Shown here: positions 30,271-38,364 of the stretch, in pieces | How positions within the stretch are numbered: position 1 is the stretch's first letter | Layout of the letters: every line of letters starts with the position of its first letter | Made by a program: the position numbers and the translations under genes | Assembly: GCA_016710115.1 (NCBI GenBank) | Contig: JADJLN010000006.1 | Span: forward strand, 1 to 64,000 | Length of the DNA: 64,000 bases | Direction: 5' to 3' | Origin: Saprospiraceae bacterium | Lineage (GTDB): Bacteria > Bacteroidota > Bacteroidia > Chitinophagales > Saprospiraceae | The notes under the pieces: generated by a model | Seen by the model: the letters and a program-made list of their open reading frames with translations, nothing else | What the model was told of the DNA's origin: nothing | Databases searched by the model: none

Positions 30271-30942
30271 TTATTTTAAGTATTGTTCCATTTTATTGAT
30301 ATCCATCTGAATTTCATCCGTCAGGAAACCATGAGTCAGGGCGAACCGCTCACCGGTGTTCACAATCTTCGAGTGAACTTCGTCCAACTCGCCTTTCAGT
30401 TTATCCATTTCCTGCCGCTGACTATTGATCGACGCCATCAGGGATTCGATCTGCTTCTGATGCTCGACGATACTCTTGTCCAGCTGAGCCAGACGTTCCT
30501 TACGGGAATCGATCTGGGTTTTCTCCTGATTGGCCAATGCATCTGAAAATGCTTTTTTCTCCCGTGCCAGGATATCGAGATAGACCTTCGCTGACCGGGT
30601 CAGATCAACCGGTGTCACATTCATGGTTTGTGCCATGGCATATGCCGACTTGTACCGCGTGGCCTCATCCATGTTCATCTTGCTCAAATTGCGCAACGCC
30701 TGCCGGAATTCCAGGTAGTCAAATCCTTCCAGATTGTTCTGTTCAAGTGCATTCAACAACGTTTCCAACAACCGTTGATCAACTTTACCTGATGATGCAT
30801 CAACCGGCCTGGCTACAGCAGGAACAGGTGAATCGGGGCTGTCTTCCGAAGCTGTTTCAACCGGTTGTTCCCGGCTGGCTGCAGCGTCTTCCGAACCCGT
30901 TTCCTCGATGAAAAGTGATTTCAAATTTTGAATGAATCCCAT
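30271..30942 (-). CDS. Cytoplasmic coiled-coil protein, first gene of the ABC-OmpA operon
   Basis: About 223 residues from ATG 30942, which has GAGG just upstream; the frame extends to 30969. An acidic, Pro/Ala/Ser-rich N-terminal stretch (about 15-55) precedes a small helical domain (LLETLLNALEQNNLEGFDYL to about 115) and a coiled coil (about 135-210; LAQLDKSIVEHQKQIESLMA). No signal peptide or membrane helix is seen. The gene stops 10 bp before the two-helix membrane protein, so the two coiled-coil proteins are probably partners. I do not recognise a named family. Confidence 0.6.
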   Translation of the reverse strand: MGFIQNLKSLFIEETGSEDAAASREQPVETASEDSPDSPVPAVARPVDASSGKVDQRLLETLLNALEQNNLEGFDYLEFRQALRNLSKMNMDEATRYKSAYAMAQTMNVTPVDLTRSAKVYLDILAREKKAFSDALANQEKTQIDSRKERLAQLDKSIVEHQKQIESLMASINSQRQEMDKLKGELDEVHSKIVNTGERFALTHGFLTDEIQMDINKMEQYLK

Positions 30943-30978
30943 ATCCTCTTCGAAAGTAAAGGAGTACAAAAACCTCTA

Positions 30979-30986
30979 CAAATGTA
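30979..30986 (-). promoter_or_regulatory. Candidate -7 promoter box for the ABC-OmpA operon
   Basis: Read on the minus strand these bases are TACATTTG, an exact match to the Bacteroidota -7 consensus TAnnTTTG. A start site a few bases downstream would leave a leader of about 30 nt before ATG 30942. No clear -33 TTTG is present at the expected distance, and an 8-mer of this type occurs by chance many times in 64 kb. Confidence 0.4.
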
Positions 30987-31071
30987 GACAAACGCTTGCA
31001 GAAATCGGTCGAACGTTCGGATTCGGGAACTGAGTCTTGAAGAACGCCGCTGTTCTTCCCCGGAGTTCGGT

Positions 31072-31079
31072 TAACTTTG
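31072..31079 (+). promoter_or_regulatory. Candidate -7 promoter box directly before the arginine deiminase gene
   Basis: TAACTTTG matches TAnnTTTG exactly and ends only four bases before ATG 31084. If it is used, transcription would start at or beside the start codon and give a leaderless or near-leaderless mRNA. There is no good -33 box at the right spacing. Confidence 0.35.
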
Positions 31080-31083
31080 GGGC

Positions 31084-32354
31084 ATGGAAGGACAATCTAA
31101 AATCCAGGTCAGTTCCGAGATCGGAATGTTAAAACGGGTCATGATCCACCGCCCTGATTCGGGCATCGCCCGGATCAGTCCGAAACGGGCATCTGAACTC
31201 CTCTTTGACGACATCGTCCACCTTCCTCAGATGCAGGAGGAGCACGATATTTTCACGGCTGTTCTGGAGGCCTTTTTGGGCAAGGAAAATGTGCTGGAAA
31301 CGCACCAGCTCTTACTGGAAGCGCTACAACATGATCCCGACACCCGGGATGAGGTGATCCGCATGATCATCGACTATGAAGAACTGCCAAAAAGTTACAT
31401 CCAACTCCTCGGTGATCTGCCTGATGAAGAACTGGCCAGGACACTCATCACCGGTTATCTTCAGGGGGATGATCACATTCTTCTGGATCCAATTCCAAAT
31501 TTCATCTTTACCCGTGACCTGGCCGTAGTGATCAATGATCATGTCGTGATCACCAAGGCGTCCAAGATGGCCCGGTTCAGGGAAAACTTCCTCACCCGCT
31601 TCATTTGCTGGTCACAACCCCTTTTCCGAACCATGCGCGAGGAGGGCAAGATCATCAACCTGAATCATGTCGATGAATTTCCACCGTCCAAAATGGGCGA
31701 AAGTGTCTCTATGGAAGGTGGTGATATGATGATCATCAATCCCGATTACCTGCTGATCGGATGCAGTGAGCGGACAACTTCTCACGCGATCCAGTTACTG
31801 AAAGAGACCCTCTTCGCAAAGGATGTCGTGCAACATGTTGTCCAGATCAACATTCCTCAGGATCGTTCCTATATGCATATCGATACTATATTTACGCAGA
31901 TCGCTCAGCGGCATATTACAGCCTATAAACCCATTGTCATGGACGGTCTGGCATCCAATGTCCAGGTCTTTTCCAAAAAAGGAGGTTACCGGGAATATGG
32001 CAGTGTGCAGGAGTTCTTCCACAATGAGATCGATCAGGAAATGGAATTCATCGCGAGTGGCAATGGGCAGAGTCCATATCAGGAGCGGGAACAATGGACG
32101 GATGGTTGTAATCTGGTGACGATTAAACCCGGAGTAGCGTTGACCTATGACCGGAATCCGGAAACGGAGAAGGCCTTCATTGCCAAGGGATACGCGATCC
32201 TTCATGCAAATGATTTTCTAAAAGGGGTCAAAGCGGGCAAGATCGATCCTCAAACGCTTGAAAATACCATCATTACGCTTCCATCCAATGAATTGTCCAG
32301 GGCCAGAGGGGCTCCCATTGTATGACTTGTCCGCTCGAACGGGCACCACTCTGA
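31084..32354 (+). CDS. arcA: Arginine deiminase family enzyme, 3' end frameshifted
   Basis: About 423 residues after repair. Arginine deiminase hydrolyses arginine to citrulline and ammonia through a Cys nucleophile. Seen: the N-terminal LKRVMIHRPDSGI, PNFIFTRD, the substrate-binding EGGD, and HIDT with the catalytic His. The frame as written stops at 32325 after SRARGAPIV and lacks the C-terminal catalytic Cys. A missing G in the run at 32308-32311 restores ARGGSHCMTCPLERAPL with TGA at 32352-32354, and the Cys in HCMTC is the expected nucleophile. The repaired stop is five bases before the thioesterase ATG. No carbamate kinase or ornithine transcarbamylase gene is adjacent, so energy-yielding arginine fermentation is not supported by context. 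Confidence 0.85.
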
Positions 32355-32359
32355 GCGCT

Positions 32360-32767
32360 ATGTTCACCCTGGAGACACGGATCCGGGTCCGGTACAGCGA
32401 GACAGACCAGATGGGGGTGGTCTATTATGGCCACTATGCCCAATATTTTGAAGTCGGGCGAACAGAGGCAATCAGAGAACTCGGTCTCACCTATCGCGAA
32501 ATGGAAGAATCAGGCATTCTGATGCCTGTGACCTCGATGGAAGTGCACTATTACAAACCTGCCCGGTATGACGATTTACTGATCCTGAAAACGAAGATTC
32601 GACAACTGCCCCGAACAATGATTACGTTTCAAACCGATATCCATCTGGAAAATGGCACCCATCTGACTTCGGGAAGTGTAACGCTCGCATTTGTCAACAA
32701 GGAATCAGGAAAACCCTGCCGCCCGCCAGATCAGCTTCTCGGGTTACTCAATCCCCACTTTTTATGA
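32360..32767 (+). CDS. YbgC/FadM-type acyl-CoA thioesterase
   Basis: 135 residues, the usual size of a single hot-dog domain. The active-site region is YSETDQMGVVYYGHYAQYFE with the catalytic Asp of the 4-hydroxybenzoyl-CoA thioesterase group; it is followed by RTEAIRELGLTY and the central strands VTSMEVHYYKPARYDD. It hydrolyses acyl-CoA thioesters; the preferred chain is not evident. The ATG at 32360 (MFTLETRIRVRYSETD) is better than the upstream frame extension, which covers the end of the deiminase gene. The stop overlaps the BrkB start (ATGA), so the two are coupled. Confidence 0.9.
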   Translation: MFTLETRIRVRYSETDQMGVVYYGHYAQYFEVGRTEAIRELGLTYREMEESGILMPVTSMEVHYYKPARYDDLLILKTKIRQLPRTMITFQTDIHLENGTHLTSGSVTLAFVNKESGKPCRPPDQLLGLLNPHFL

Positions 32768-33765
32768 GCTGGCCTGCAGACATACGAAGCCGATTCCAGA
32801 CCTGGATCAAATCCATTCTTGACCTGATAGCACGCTGGCTCCGGAAGAACAGCCTGCCCGGGTTTCGTGGTATATCCATCTGGAATGTCGGTGAGTTTCT
32901 CTTCCGGGAAGTAAAAAAAGATGATCCCTTTATGCGGGCGAATGCCGTCGCATTTTCCTTTTTCCTCTCTCTCTTTCCTGCGATCATCACCCTGTTTACC
33001 CTCCTCCCCTATCTTCCGATTTATGAAGTTTTCAGCTCTACACTTCAGGATACGATTCGTGGGATTATGCCTGGCACAGCGGGTGACTGGCTGGTCAGTT
33101 TTCTGAATGATATTGCCACCAGAGAGAGACGAGGTCTCCTGTCGTTCAGTACGCTCCTTGCACTTTATTTTTCGACCAGCGGGACGGCCACCTTGATGTA
33201 TTCGTTTGAAAAGGATATCCCCCAAGTCTTCAAGAACAGACATCCGTTGATCAAACGATGGATCGCGCTGTGGTTGACCGTCATTCTGGCAGCCCTGGTG
33301 GTTATTTCCATCGGTCTTGTGATCGCTGGACATCATCTGGTCGGTCTCCTCACGCAGAATGTGGAAGCGGATTGGGTCACCACGGTCAGTGTGGAATTTT
33401 TGAGATGGCTTCTTGTAGTAGCACTGTTTTACAGCAGTATTTCCCTGCTTTACAGGTATGGCCCCCACCCTCCGGCGATTCAATTTTTCAGCACCGGTGC
33501 AACAGTTGCCACCATCCCGGCACTTGTTTCCTCCATTCTGTTCTCCATGTACATCAATGCCTTCGGCACATATAACAAGCTGTACGGCTCCATAGGCACC
33601 ATCATCGCATTGATGTTGTGGCTGCAGATCAATGCTTTTGTCATCATCACCGGCTATGAACTGAACACAGCTATCGCCTTTCACCGGATTACCGGAAAGA
33701 AGGTTGGCATTCAAACCGAGGAGTCCGGGGTAGAAGGAGTCTCTCCTCCCCAGCGTGAGGTCTGA
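32764..33765 (+). CDS. YihY/BrkB family inner-membrane protein
   Basis: 333 residues with about six membrane segments, starting with the family motif MRANAVAFSFFLSLFPAIIT near residue 60. Later features are LLSFSTLLALYFSTSGTATL, YRYGPHP (the family's characteristic loop) and GTYNKLYGSIGTIIALMLWL. The name 'ribonuclease BN' used in some databases is an old error for this family; its role is unproven and may be transport. It overlaps the thioesterase stop by 4 bp, and its last 55 bp overlap the 3' end of ubiX on the other strand. Confidence 0.92.
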   Translation: MSWPADIRSRFQTWIKSILDLIARWLRKNSLPGFRGISIWNVGEFLFREVKKDDPFMRANAVAFSFFLSLFPAIITLFTLLPYLPIYEVFSSTLQDTIRGIMPGTAGDWLVSFLNDIATRERRGLLSFSTLLALYFSTSGTATLMYSFEKDIPQVFKNRHPLIKRWIALWLTVILAALVVISIGLVIAGHHLVGLLTQNVEADWVTTVSVEFLRWLLVVALFYSSISLLYRYGPHPPAIQFFSTGATVATIPALVSSILFSMYINAFGTYNKLYGSIGTIIALMLWLQINAFVIITGYELNTAIAFHRITGKKVGIQTEESGVEGVSPPQREV

Positions 33766-34301
33766 ATATCAAATCCTGCAATATCCAGTACGCGATCCAC
33801 GACTGTTCGGGCAATGCCTTCCAGACCATCCACCTGATGATAAAATGAAGGTGAAGCTGGCAGGATAATCCCTCCCTGATTCTGTAATGGCCACCATATT
33901 TCGTAAATGGATCAGACTGAGGGGTGTCTCCCGTGGAACAAGGATCAGCCTCCGCCTTTCCTTTAAAACCACATCTGCAGCACGGGTCATCAGATCATTG
34001 CTGACTCCGGCAGCAATCCGCCCCAATGTGCCCATCGAACACGGGCAGATGATCATGGTGTCATAACAGGCAGATCCACTTGCAAACGGGCGTTGAAATC
34101 AGATTGTTCATAAAAATCAAACGGGTATTCCGCCGGATGAAAGGAACCCAGCTCCAACTCCCAATTGACCATGGCATTCCGGCTCATGACCACACCAACC
34201 TGTTGCCATTGAGACCAGGCCTCAAGGACCCTGTCGAATAACACTTTCGCATAAATGCTGCCACTGGAGCCCGCAATTCCAACAATGATTTTTTTCTTCA
34301 T
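33711..34301 (-). CDS. ubiX: Flavin prenyltransferase UbiX, frameshifted
   Basis: About 197 residues after repair, the family's normal length. UbiX joins dimethylallyl phosphate to FMN to make prenylated FMN, the cofactor of UbiD decarboxylases. Seen: GIAGSSGSIYAKVL (FMN binding), CPCSMGTLGRIAAGVSNDLM, VLKERRRLILVPRETPLSLI. Two indels break it: near 34084 (one G missing; restores LASGSACYDTMIICPCS) and near 33885 (restores NQGGIILPASPSFYHQVDG). The repaired stop is at 33711-33713. No ubiD lies in the window. It is downstream of folC with a 124-bp gap and converges on the BrkB gene. Confidence 0.88.
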
Positions 34302-34425
34302 AATTGAATCAGTACTACCCCATTTCTATCCAGAGTGGTGCCGGGTTGCAACAATGCCATTTGGATATCACCGGGATGGAAAGATACAACCCGGACACTT
34401 GTTCCCAGAAATGGGCTTCAGCATG

Positions 34426-35739
34426 TCACTGTCGAGGCAACACCTCTGCCACAACAAAAATGCTCCCACACACCAGGATAAGATCATCCGGGTTTGACCT
34501 GGCCATAGCGGCCTTGAGTGCGCCACGAACGCGTGCATAGGAACGTCCGGCGAGTCCGGCCTGTCGTGCTGCAACAAGAAGATCATGTCCTGGCAATGCA
34601 CGTGGCACATCCGCCTGGGAGAAATAATAGTTCGCCTTCCGGGGAAGAATTGAAAGCACTCCGGAAAGCTCCTTATCCCTAACTGTGCCAAACACAATAT
34701 GTAACTGATCTTCTCTGTACCCGGATAATCCATTGAACAAGGAGGCCAATCCTGCCTCATTGTGGGCACTATCCACCAGAACTCGGGGTTGCTCATGAAT
34801 GGTCTGCCATCGCCCCATAAACCGGGTCACCTCTCGGATGTGACGCAGTGCATCAAAAGCAAGTTGGTCATCCACCGCAAGCCAGCCTGTCCGCTCCAGG
34901 GTTCTGACTGTTTCCAGGTAGGTGACCAGGTTGCGGGATTGATAGGGGCCCTCCAGGTCGGTGTGGAAAGTGTGCAATCTCCCGGATGACCGTTCATTTA
35001 CCACGACAGTCTGTCCACCGGGTTCAGGAGTGCGGGACATCACCTGAAATGCCCGACTGGCAAAGGTGATCGACGACTTTCTCTCCCGGGCAATATCAAG
35101 GAATACACCAGCGGTTTCCGGATGCTCCTCTCCGATAACAACCGGCACACCCGGTTTGATGATACCGGCTTTCTCATCCGCAATTTCCGGTAGTGTCTTC
35201 CCCAGGAAATCTGTATGATCAAAGCCGATATTGGTGATCACTGACAATACAGGATGGACAACATTCGTAGAATCCAACCGTCCACCCATCCCCGTCTCAA
35301 CAATAGCAACATCAACCTTCTGACGGGCAAAATACCAGAAGGCCATAGCCACGGTCAATTCAAAAAAGGACGGCTGGACCTCCTCGATCAAAGCTCTGTG
35401 CTCAGAGACAAAAGAAACAACCTCACTCGGTGGAATCAGTTCCGAACCGATTTTGATCCGTTCCCTGAAGTCCCGATAGTGAGGTGATGTGTATAATCCC
35501 GTCTTGCGATGATGATGCATGCACAGAGATGCAATCATGTGCGTCAGACTTCCTTTCCCATTGGTCCCCGCAATGTGAATGACCTCAAACTGGCGTTCCG
35601 GATTGCCCAACGCATCCAGTAATGCCATGGTATTGGTCAAATCCTTTTTGTACGCAACTGGTCCGACTCGCTGAAACATGGGCAACATGGCAAACAGGTC
35701 CGCCTGAACCTGTCGATATGCTTTTTGCCAGTGGCTCAT
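34426..35739 (-). CDS. folC: Folylpolyglutamate synthase / dihydrofolate synthase
   Basis: 437 residues, intact. It ligates glutamate to dihydropteroate or folates with ATP. Mur-ligase-type features are clear: the P-loop IHIAGTNGKGSLTHM, LYTSPHYRDFRERI, VETGMGGRLDSTNV, NIGFDHTDFLG and DEKAGIIKPG, and in the C-terminal domain LVDSAHNEAGLASL. It starts 32 bp after the TonB-like gene on the same strand and is probably co-transcribed with it. Confidence 0.95.
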   Translation of the reverse strand: MSHWQKAYRQVQADLFAMLPMFQRVGPVAYKKDLTNTMALLDALGNPERQFEVIHIAGTNGKGSLTHMIASLCMHHHRKTGLYTSPHYRDFRERIKIGSELIPPSEVVSFVSEHRALIEEVQPSFFELTVAMAFWYFARQKVDVAIVETGMGGRLDSTNVVHPVLSVITNIGFDHTDFLGKTLPEIADEKAGIIKPGVPVVIGEEHPETAGVFLDIARERKSSITFASRAFQVMSRTPEPGGQTVVVNERSSGRLHTFHTDLEGPYQSRNLVTYLETVRTLERTGWLAVDDQLAFDALRHIREVTRFMGRWQTIHEQPRVLVDSAHNEAGLASLFNGLSGYREDQLHIVFGTVRDKELSGVLSILPRKANYYFSQADVPRALPGHDLLVAARQAGLAGRSYARVRGALKAAMARSNPDDLILVCGSIFVVAEVLPRQ

Positions 35740-35771
35740 AGAGGAAGGAAGATCAAACGCTGGAGCGCCGC

Positions 35772-36644
35772 CTATTTAACCTTGAAATCATAGGTGATGG
35801 TACCGCACTGTTCGTCCATATTGGATTGAGAGAACAGATACCGGTAGGCATTCTGTTTCGCCAGGGTGACCAGGCGTGAATCGGAAGTAGTCGACCCGCG
35901 TTGGGTATAATCTGCTTTGGTCACATTGCCCGCCCGGTCGACGCAAACATAGATCACCACACGACCGGTCTTTTGCGAGCTGTCGCTGATTTCCGGTGCC
36001 CGCTTGACACCGCGATTAGTCAAACCATCACCGACAACGCCAGATCCTTTACTGATCCCTTCCAGTTTGGTGGCATCCGGATCACCATCCGGTACACCCT
36101 GGTTTCCGGGTTTGTCCGTTTTCCCTTTGCCCGACCCGCCAAAGAAGTCACCGTATTGCCTGCGGGCTTTGTCGTATTCCGCTTTTTTCTGAGCAGCTGC
36201 CTCTGCAGCCGCCTTTTTCCTGGCAGCATCTTCTTCAGCACGCTTTCGAGCGGCATCTTCTGCTTCTTTTGCCGCCTCCTGCTCTTTTTGTTTTTTAATC
36301 CGGATTTCCGAATCATCTACCGTCATGATCTTTTTCTCCACCGGCTTGGGAGGTTCTGCTGCTTCCTGGACCGGCTGGGGAACTTCTTCAGGTTGGGATT
36401 CTTCCGTCGGCTGTTCAACGAATTCTTCCTGCTGCACGTCGGGCCGATCATCTCCCGAGCCCTGGTTGATCTCCCCAAAACTGATCAATACACCTTCCTG
36501 ACCGGGAGGAGGATCCTGATAGGATAACAACGGTAGCAAGGCCAGCAGGATAATGCCGACATGGAGTGCCAGACTGATGAAAAATCCTTTCCGGCGTTCC
36601 TGCTCCTCGTCCTGGGTGATCTGTATTGTGGTCATATCAGTCAT
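35772..36644 (-). CDS. tonB: TonB family energy transducer
   Basis: 290 residues. An N-terminal membrane anchor (GFFISLALHVGIILLALLPL, about 19-38) is followed by a Pro/Glu-rich and then a Lys/Ala/Glu-rich stretch that spans the periplasm (about 60-180). The C-terminal domain has GRVVIYVCVDRAGNVTKADY, typical of TonB C-domains. TonB passes energy from the proton gradient to outer-membrane receptors. It is the last member of an exbB-exbD-exbD-tonB cluster; 59 bp separate it from the second exbD. No TonB-dependent receptor is present in the window. Confidence 0.9.
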   Translation of the reverse strand: MTDMTTIQITQDEEQERRKGFFISLALHVGIILLALLPLLSYQDPPPGQEGVLISFGEINQGSGDDRPDVQQEEFVEQPTEESQPEEVPQPVQEAAEPPKPVEKKIMTVDDSEIRIKKQKEQEAAKEAEDAARKRAEEDAARKKAAAEAAAQKKAEYDKARRQYGDFFGGSGKGKTDKPGNQGVPDGDPDATKLEGISKGSGVVGDGLTNRGVKRAPEISDSSQKTGRVVIYVCVDRAGNVTKADYTQRGSTTSDSRLVTLAKQNAYRYLFSQSNMDEQCGTITYDFKVK

Positions 36645-36703
36645 TTAACGGAAGGTGGTATTCATTTGGTTTCCCTGAAAAGGAAACTTAACACGTTGTT
36701 GAC

Positions 36704-37102
36704 TCAATCAGTACTTGCCAGAATGGCATTGGCATCATATTTCAAGGCCAGGTCCATCACCACAACAACATGCTCGACTGGAGCCTGATTATCCGGTGAG
36801 AGCAGAATGGAAAACCCCTTGCCCTTTCTTCTGGATAAGGAGGCAAATTCCCGATCAAGTCCCGGAGCATCCATCCGCCGTCCATCCAGATAATACTGGC
36901 CATCAGCTCCGATCGAAATATCCGGCAAAGCATCATCATCTGTGCTCCGGGAAGTTGATTTTCCCGGCAATTTGAGATTCAATGCATTTGGCGCCACGAG
37001 ATTGGATGTCAACATGAAGAAGATCAACAACAGAAAGATGATGTCCGTCATGGATGACATGCTGAATTCTGAACTGGTTTTATTCTTCCTTTTGAGCGCC
37101 AT
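36704..37102 (-). CDS. exbD: ExbD/TolR family biopolymer transporter
   Basis: 132 residues, intact. One N-terminal membrane helix carries the conserved proton-path Asp (SSMTDIIFLLLIFFMLTSNL). The periplasmic domain ends in VVVMDLALKYDANAILAST, typical of ExbD. It is the second of two adjacent exbD genes, which is common in Bacteroidota energiser clusters. It works with ExbB and TonB to harvest the proton gradient. Confidence 0.92.
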   Translation of the reverse strand: MALKRKNKTSSEFSMSSMTDIIFLLLIFFMLTSNLVAPNALNLKLPGKSTSRSTDDDALPDISIGADGQYYLDGRRMDAPGLDREFASLSRRKGKGFSILLSPDNQAPVEHVVVVMDLALKYDANAILASTD

Positions 37103-37117
37103 ATTTCGAGTACGGGT

Positions 37118-37515
37118 TTAGGATCGAGGTTGTGTTGCCAGAATAGCTGGCATCTTCAGGTTGTTGGCGACCCCAGCACTTTCATCACATTGGTGAATGG
37201 CACGCCGATCTCTGCAATAATTGTGATTGTTGCGTTTTCCTGGTTACCCATGCGCGTGATTACCTGGCGAATTTCCGGCTTGAGCGCAGCGGAAGGGACA
37301 TCTTTTCCATTGACAGAAAAGGTACCATTCTTCTGAATCGAAACACTCAATGAAGACGGTGCAACCGTCTTATTATCCGACTGAGGCAGGTCCAGTTTTT
37401 TCACATTGACAAATGTCGCAGTCAACATAAAAAACACCAGCAACAGAAAGATGATGTCCGTCAGGGAGGACATACTGAATTCGGCAATCGCCTTACTGCG
37501 TTTTTTCATGGCCAT
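37118..37515 (-). CDS. exbD: ExbD/TolR family biopolymer transporter, frameshifted near its end
   Basis: About 132 residues after repair. The single helix has SSLTDIIFLLLVFFMLTATF with the conserved Asp. As written the frame stops at 37156 after VLGSPTT. One missing G in the run near 37172-37175 restores VLGVANNLKMPAILATQPRS with TAA at 37118-37120, which matches the family C-terminus. The repaired stop is 15 bp before the next exbD start. It begins 7 bp after exbB. Confidence 0.88.
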
Positions 37516-37522
37516 GGGCAGA

Positions 37523-38206
37523 TCAGGAAGGCTCCTGCAGTAGGTCCATGAATTCAGTGGTCGACCGTTCCATTTTGAAAATCACCTTTTCGACATTGGC
37601 AACCAGGAGGTTATATCCGATCAGCGCAAAGAGGCCCACGACCAGCCCAAATGCTGTGGTGATCAATGCCTGATAGATACCGCCTGCAAGCACTTCGGGA
37701 GTCACGTTTTGCTCGGCCGCCATTTTATAGAATGCGATGATCATCCCGGTCACTGTGCCGAGAAATCCGAGCATCGGTGCGGCACCCGCAATACTGGCCA
37801 GGGTGGACAGATTCTTCTCCAGTTTGAAGATTTCCAGGTTGCCGACATTCTCGATCGCTGCATCAATATCCCGTAACGGTTTACCAATCCGCATCAAGCC
37901 TTTTTCCACCATTCGACTGATGGGTGAATCCGTACTGGCACAAAGTGACTGGGCGGCTTTGATATTGCCCGACTGGACACTCATGCGGATGTTGTTCATG
38001 AAGTTTTCGTCAATTTTACCTGCTTTGCCAATACTCATGTATCTCTCGATAAAGATCGACACCGCAATAAAGGACATGATGACCTGTAATGCCACAATGA
38101 CAACTCCGATTGGTCCACCGGAGAACAGGATATCAGCAAAACTTTGGGATTTGGTCTCCGTTTGCTCCAGTTCGGCCTGCAGCAGGAAAAAAAGAGGGTG
38201 CATCAT
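37523..38206 (-). CDS. exbB: ExbB/MotA/TolQ family proton channel protein
   Basis: 227 residues, intact. Three membrane segments: GPIGVVIVALQVIMSFIAVS (about 30-50), LSTLASIAGAAPMLGFLGTV with GMIIAFYKMA (about 130-160), and GIYQALITTAFGLVVGLFAL (about 175-200). These are the MotA_ExbB core with the characteristic APMLGFLGTVTGMI motif. It forms the channel with the two ExbD proteins that powers TonB. It is the first gene of the cluster, and its start faces the fadN gene across a 158-bp regulatory region. Confidence 0.93.
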   Translation of the reverse strand: MMHPLFFLLQAELEQTETKSQSFADILFSGGPIGVVIVALQVIMSFIAVSIFIERYMSIGKAGKIDENFMNNIRMSVQSGNIKAAQSLCASTDSPISRMVEKGLMRIGKPLRDIDAAIENVGNLEIFKLEKNLSTLASIAGAAPMLGFLGTVTGMIIAFYKMAAEQNVTPEVLAGGIYQALITTAFGLVVGLFALIGYNLLVANVEKVIFKMERSTTEFMDLLQEPS

Positions 38207-38324
38207 TGGAAGTACGATTTGGAATCTTTGAACGAATTCAGACGGTGCAAATTATAAACACATTAAGGATTTTTAAGCATCTTGGGAAAACTTCTGAATT
38301 CCTGCATTTGTCAGGACGATTCTG

Positions 38325-38352
38325 TAGATTTGTATTAGCGAATTTTCGCTAA
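38325..38352 (+). promoter_or_regulatory. Promoter box with overlapping palindromic operator for fadN-fadA
   Basis: TAGATTTG (38325-38332) matches the TAnnTTTG -7 consensus. Three bases later comes a perfect palindrome, TTAGCGAA-TT-TTCGCTAA (38335-38352), 13-30 bp before ATG 38365. A palindrome at the expected transcription start fits a repressor site, for example of a TetR-type fatty-acid regulator; no such regulator gene is in the window. A TTTG at 38307-38310 is closer than a standard -33 element. Confidence 0.5.
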
Positions 38353-38364
38353 AAGAGTAAGCCG

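Noticed and set aside
32731..33714. Long antisense ORF of 327 residues opposite the BrkB gene
   Set aside because: It is rich in Gln, Asp, Lys and Gly with no recognisable domain, and its opposite strand encodes a clear, intact BrkB protein. It is a shadow of that gene's codon use.
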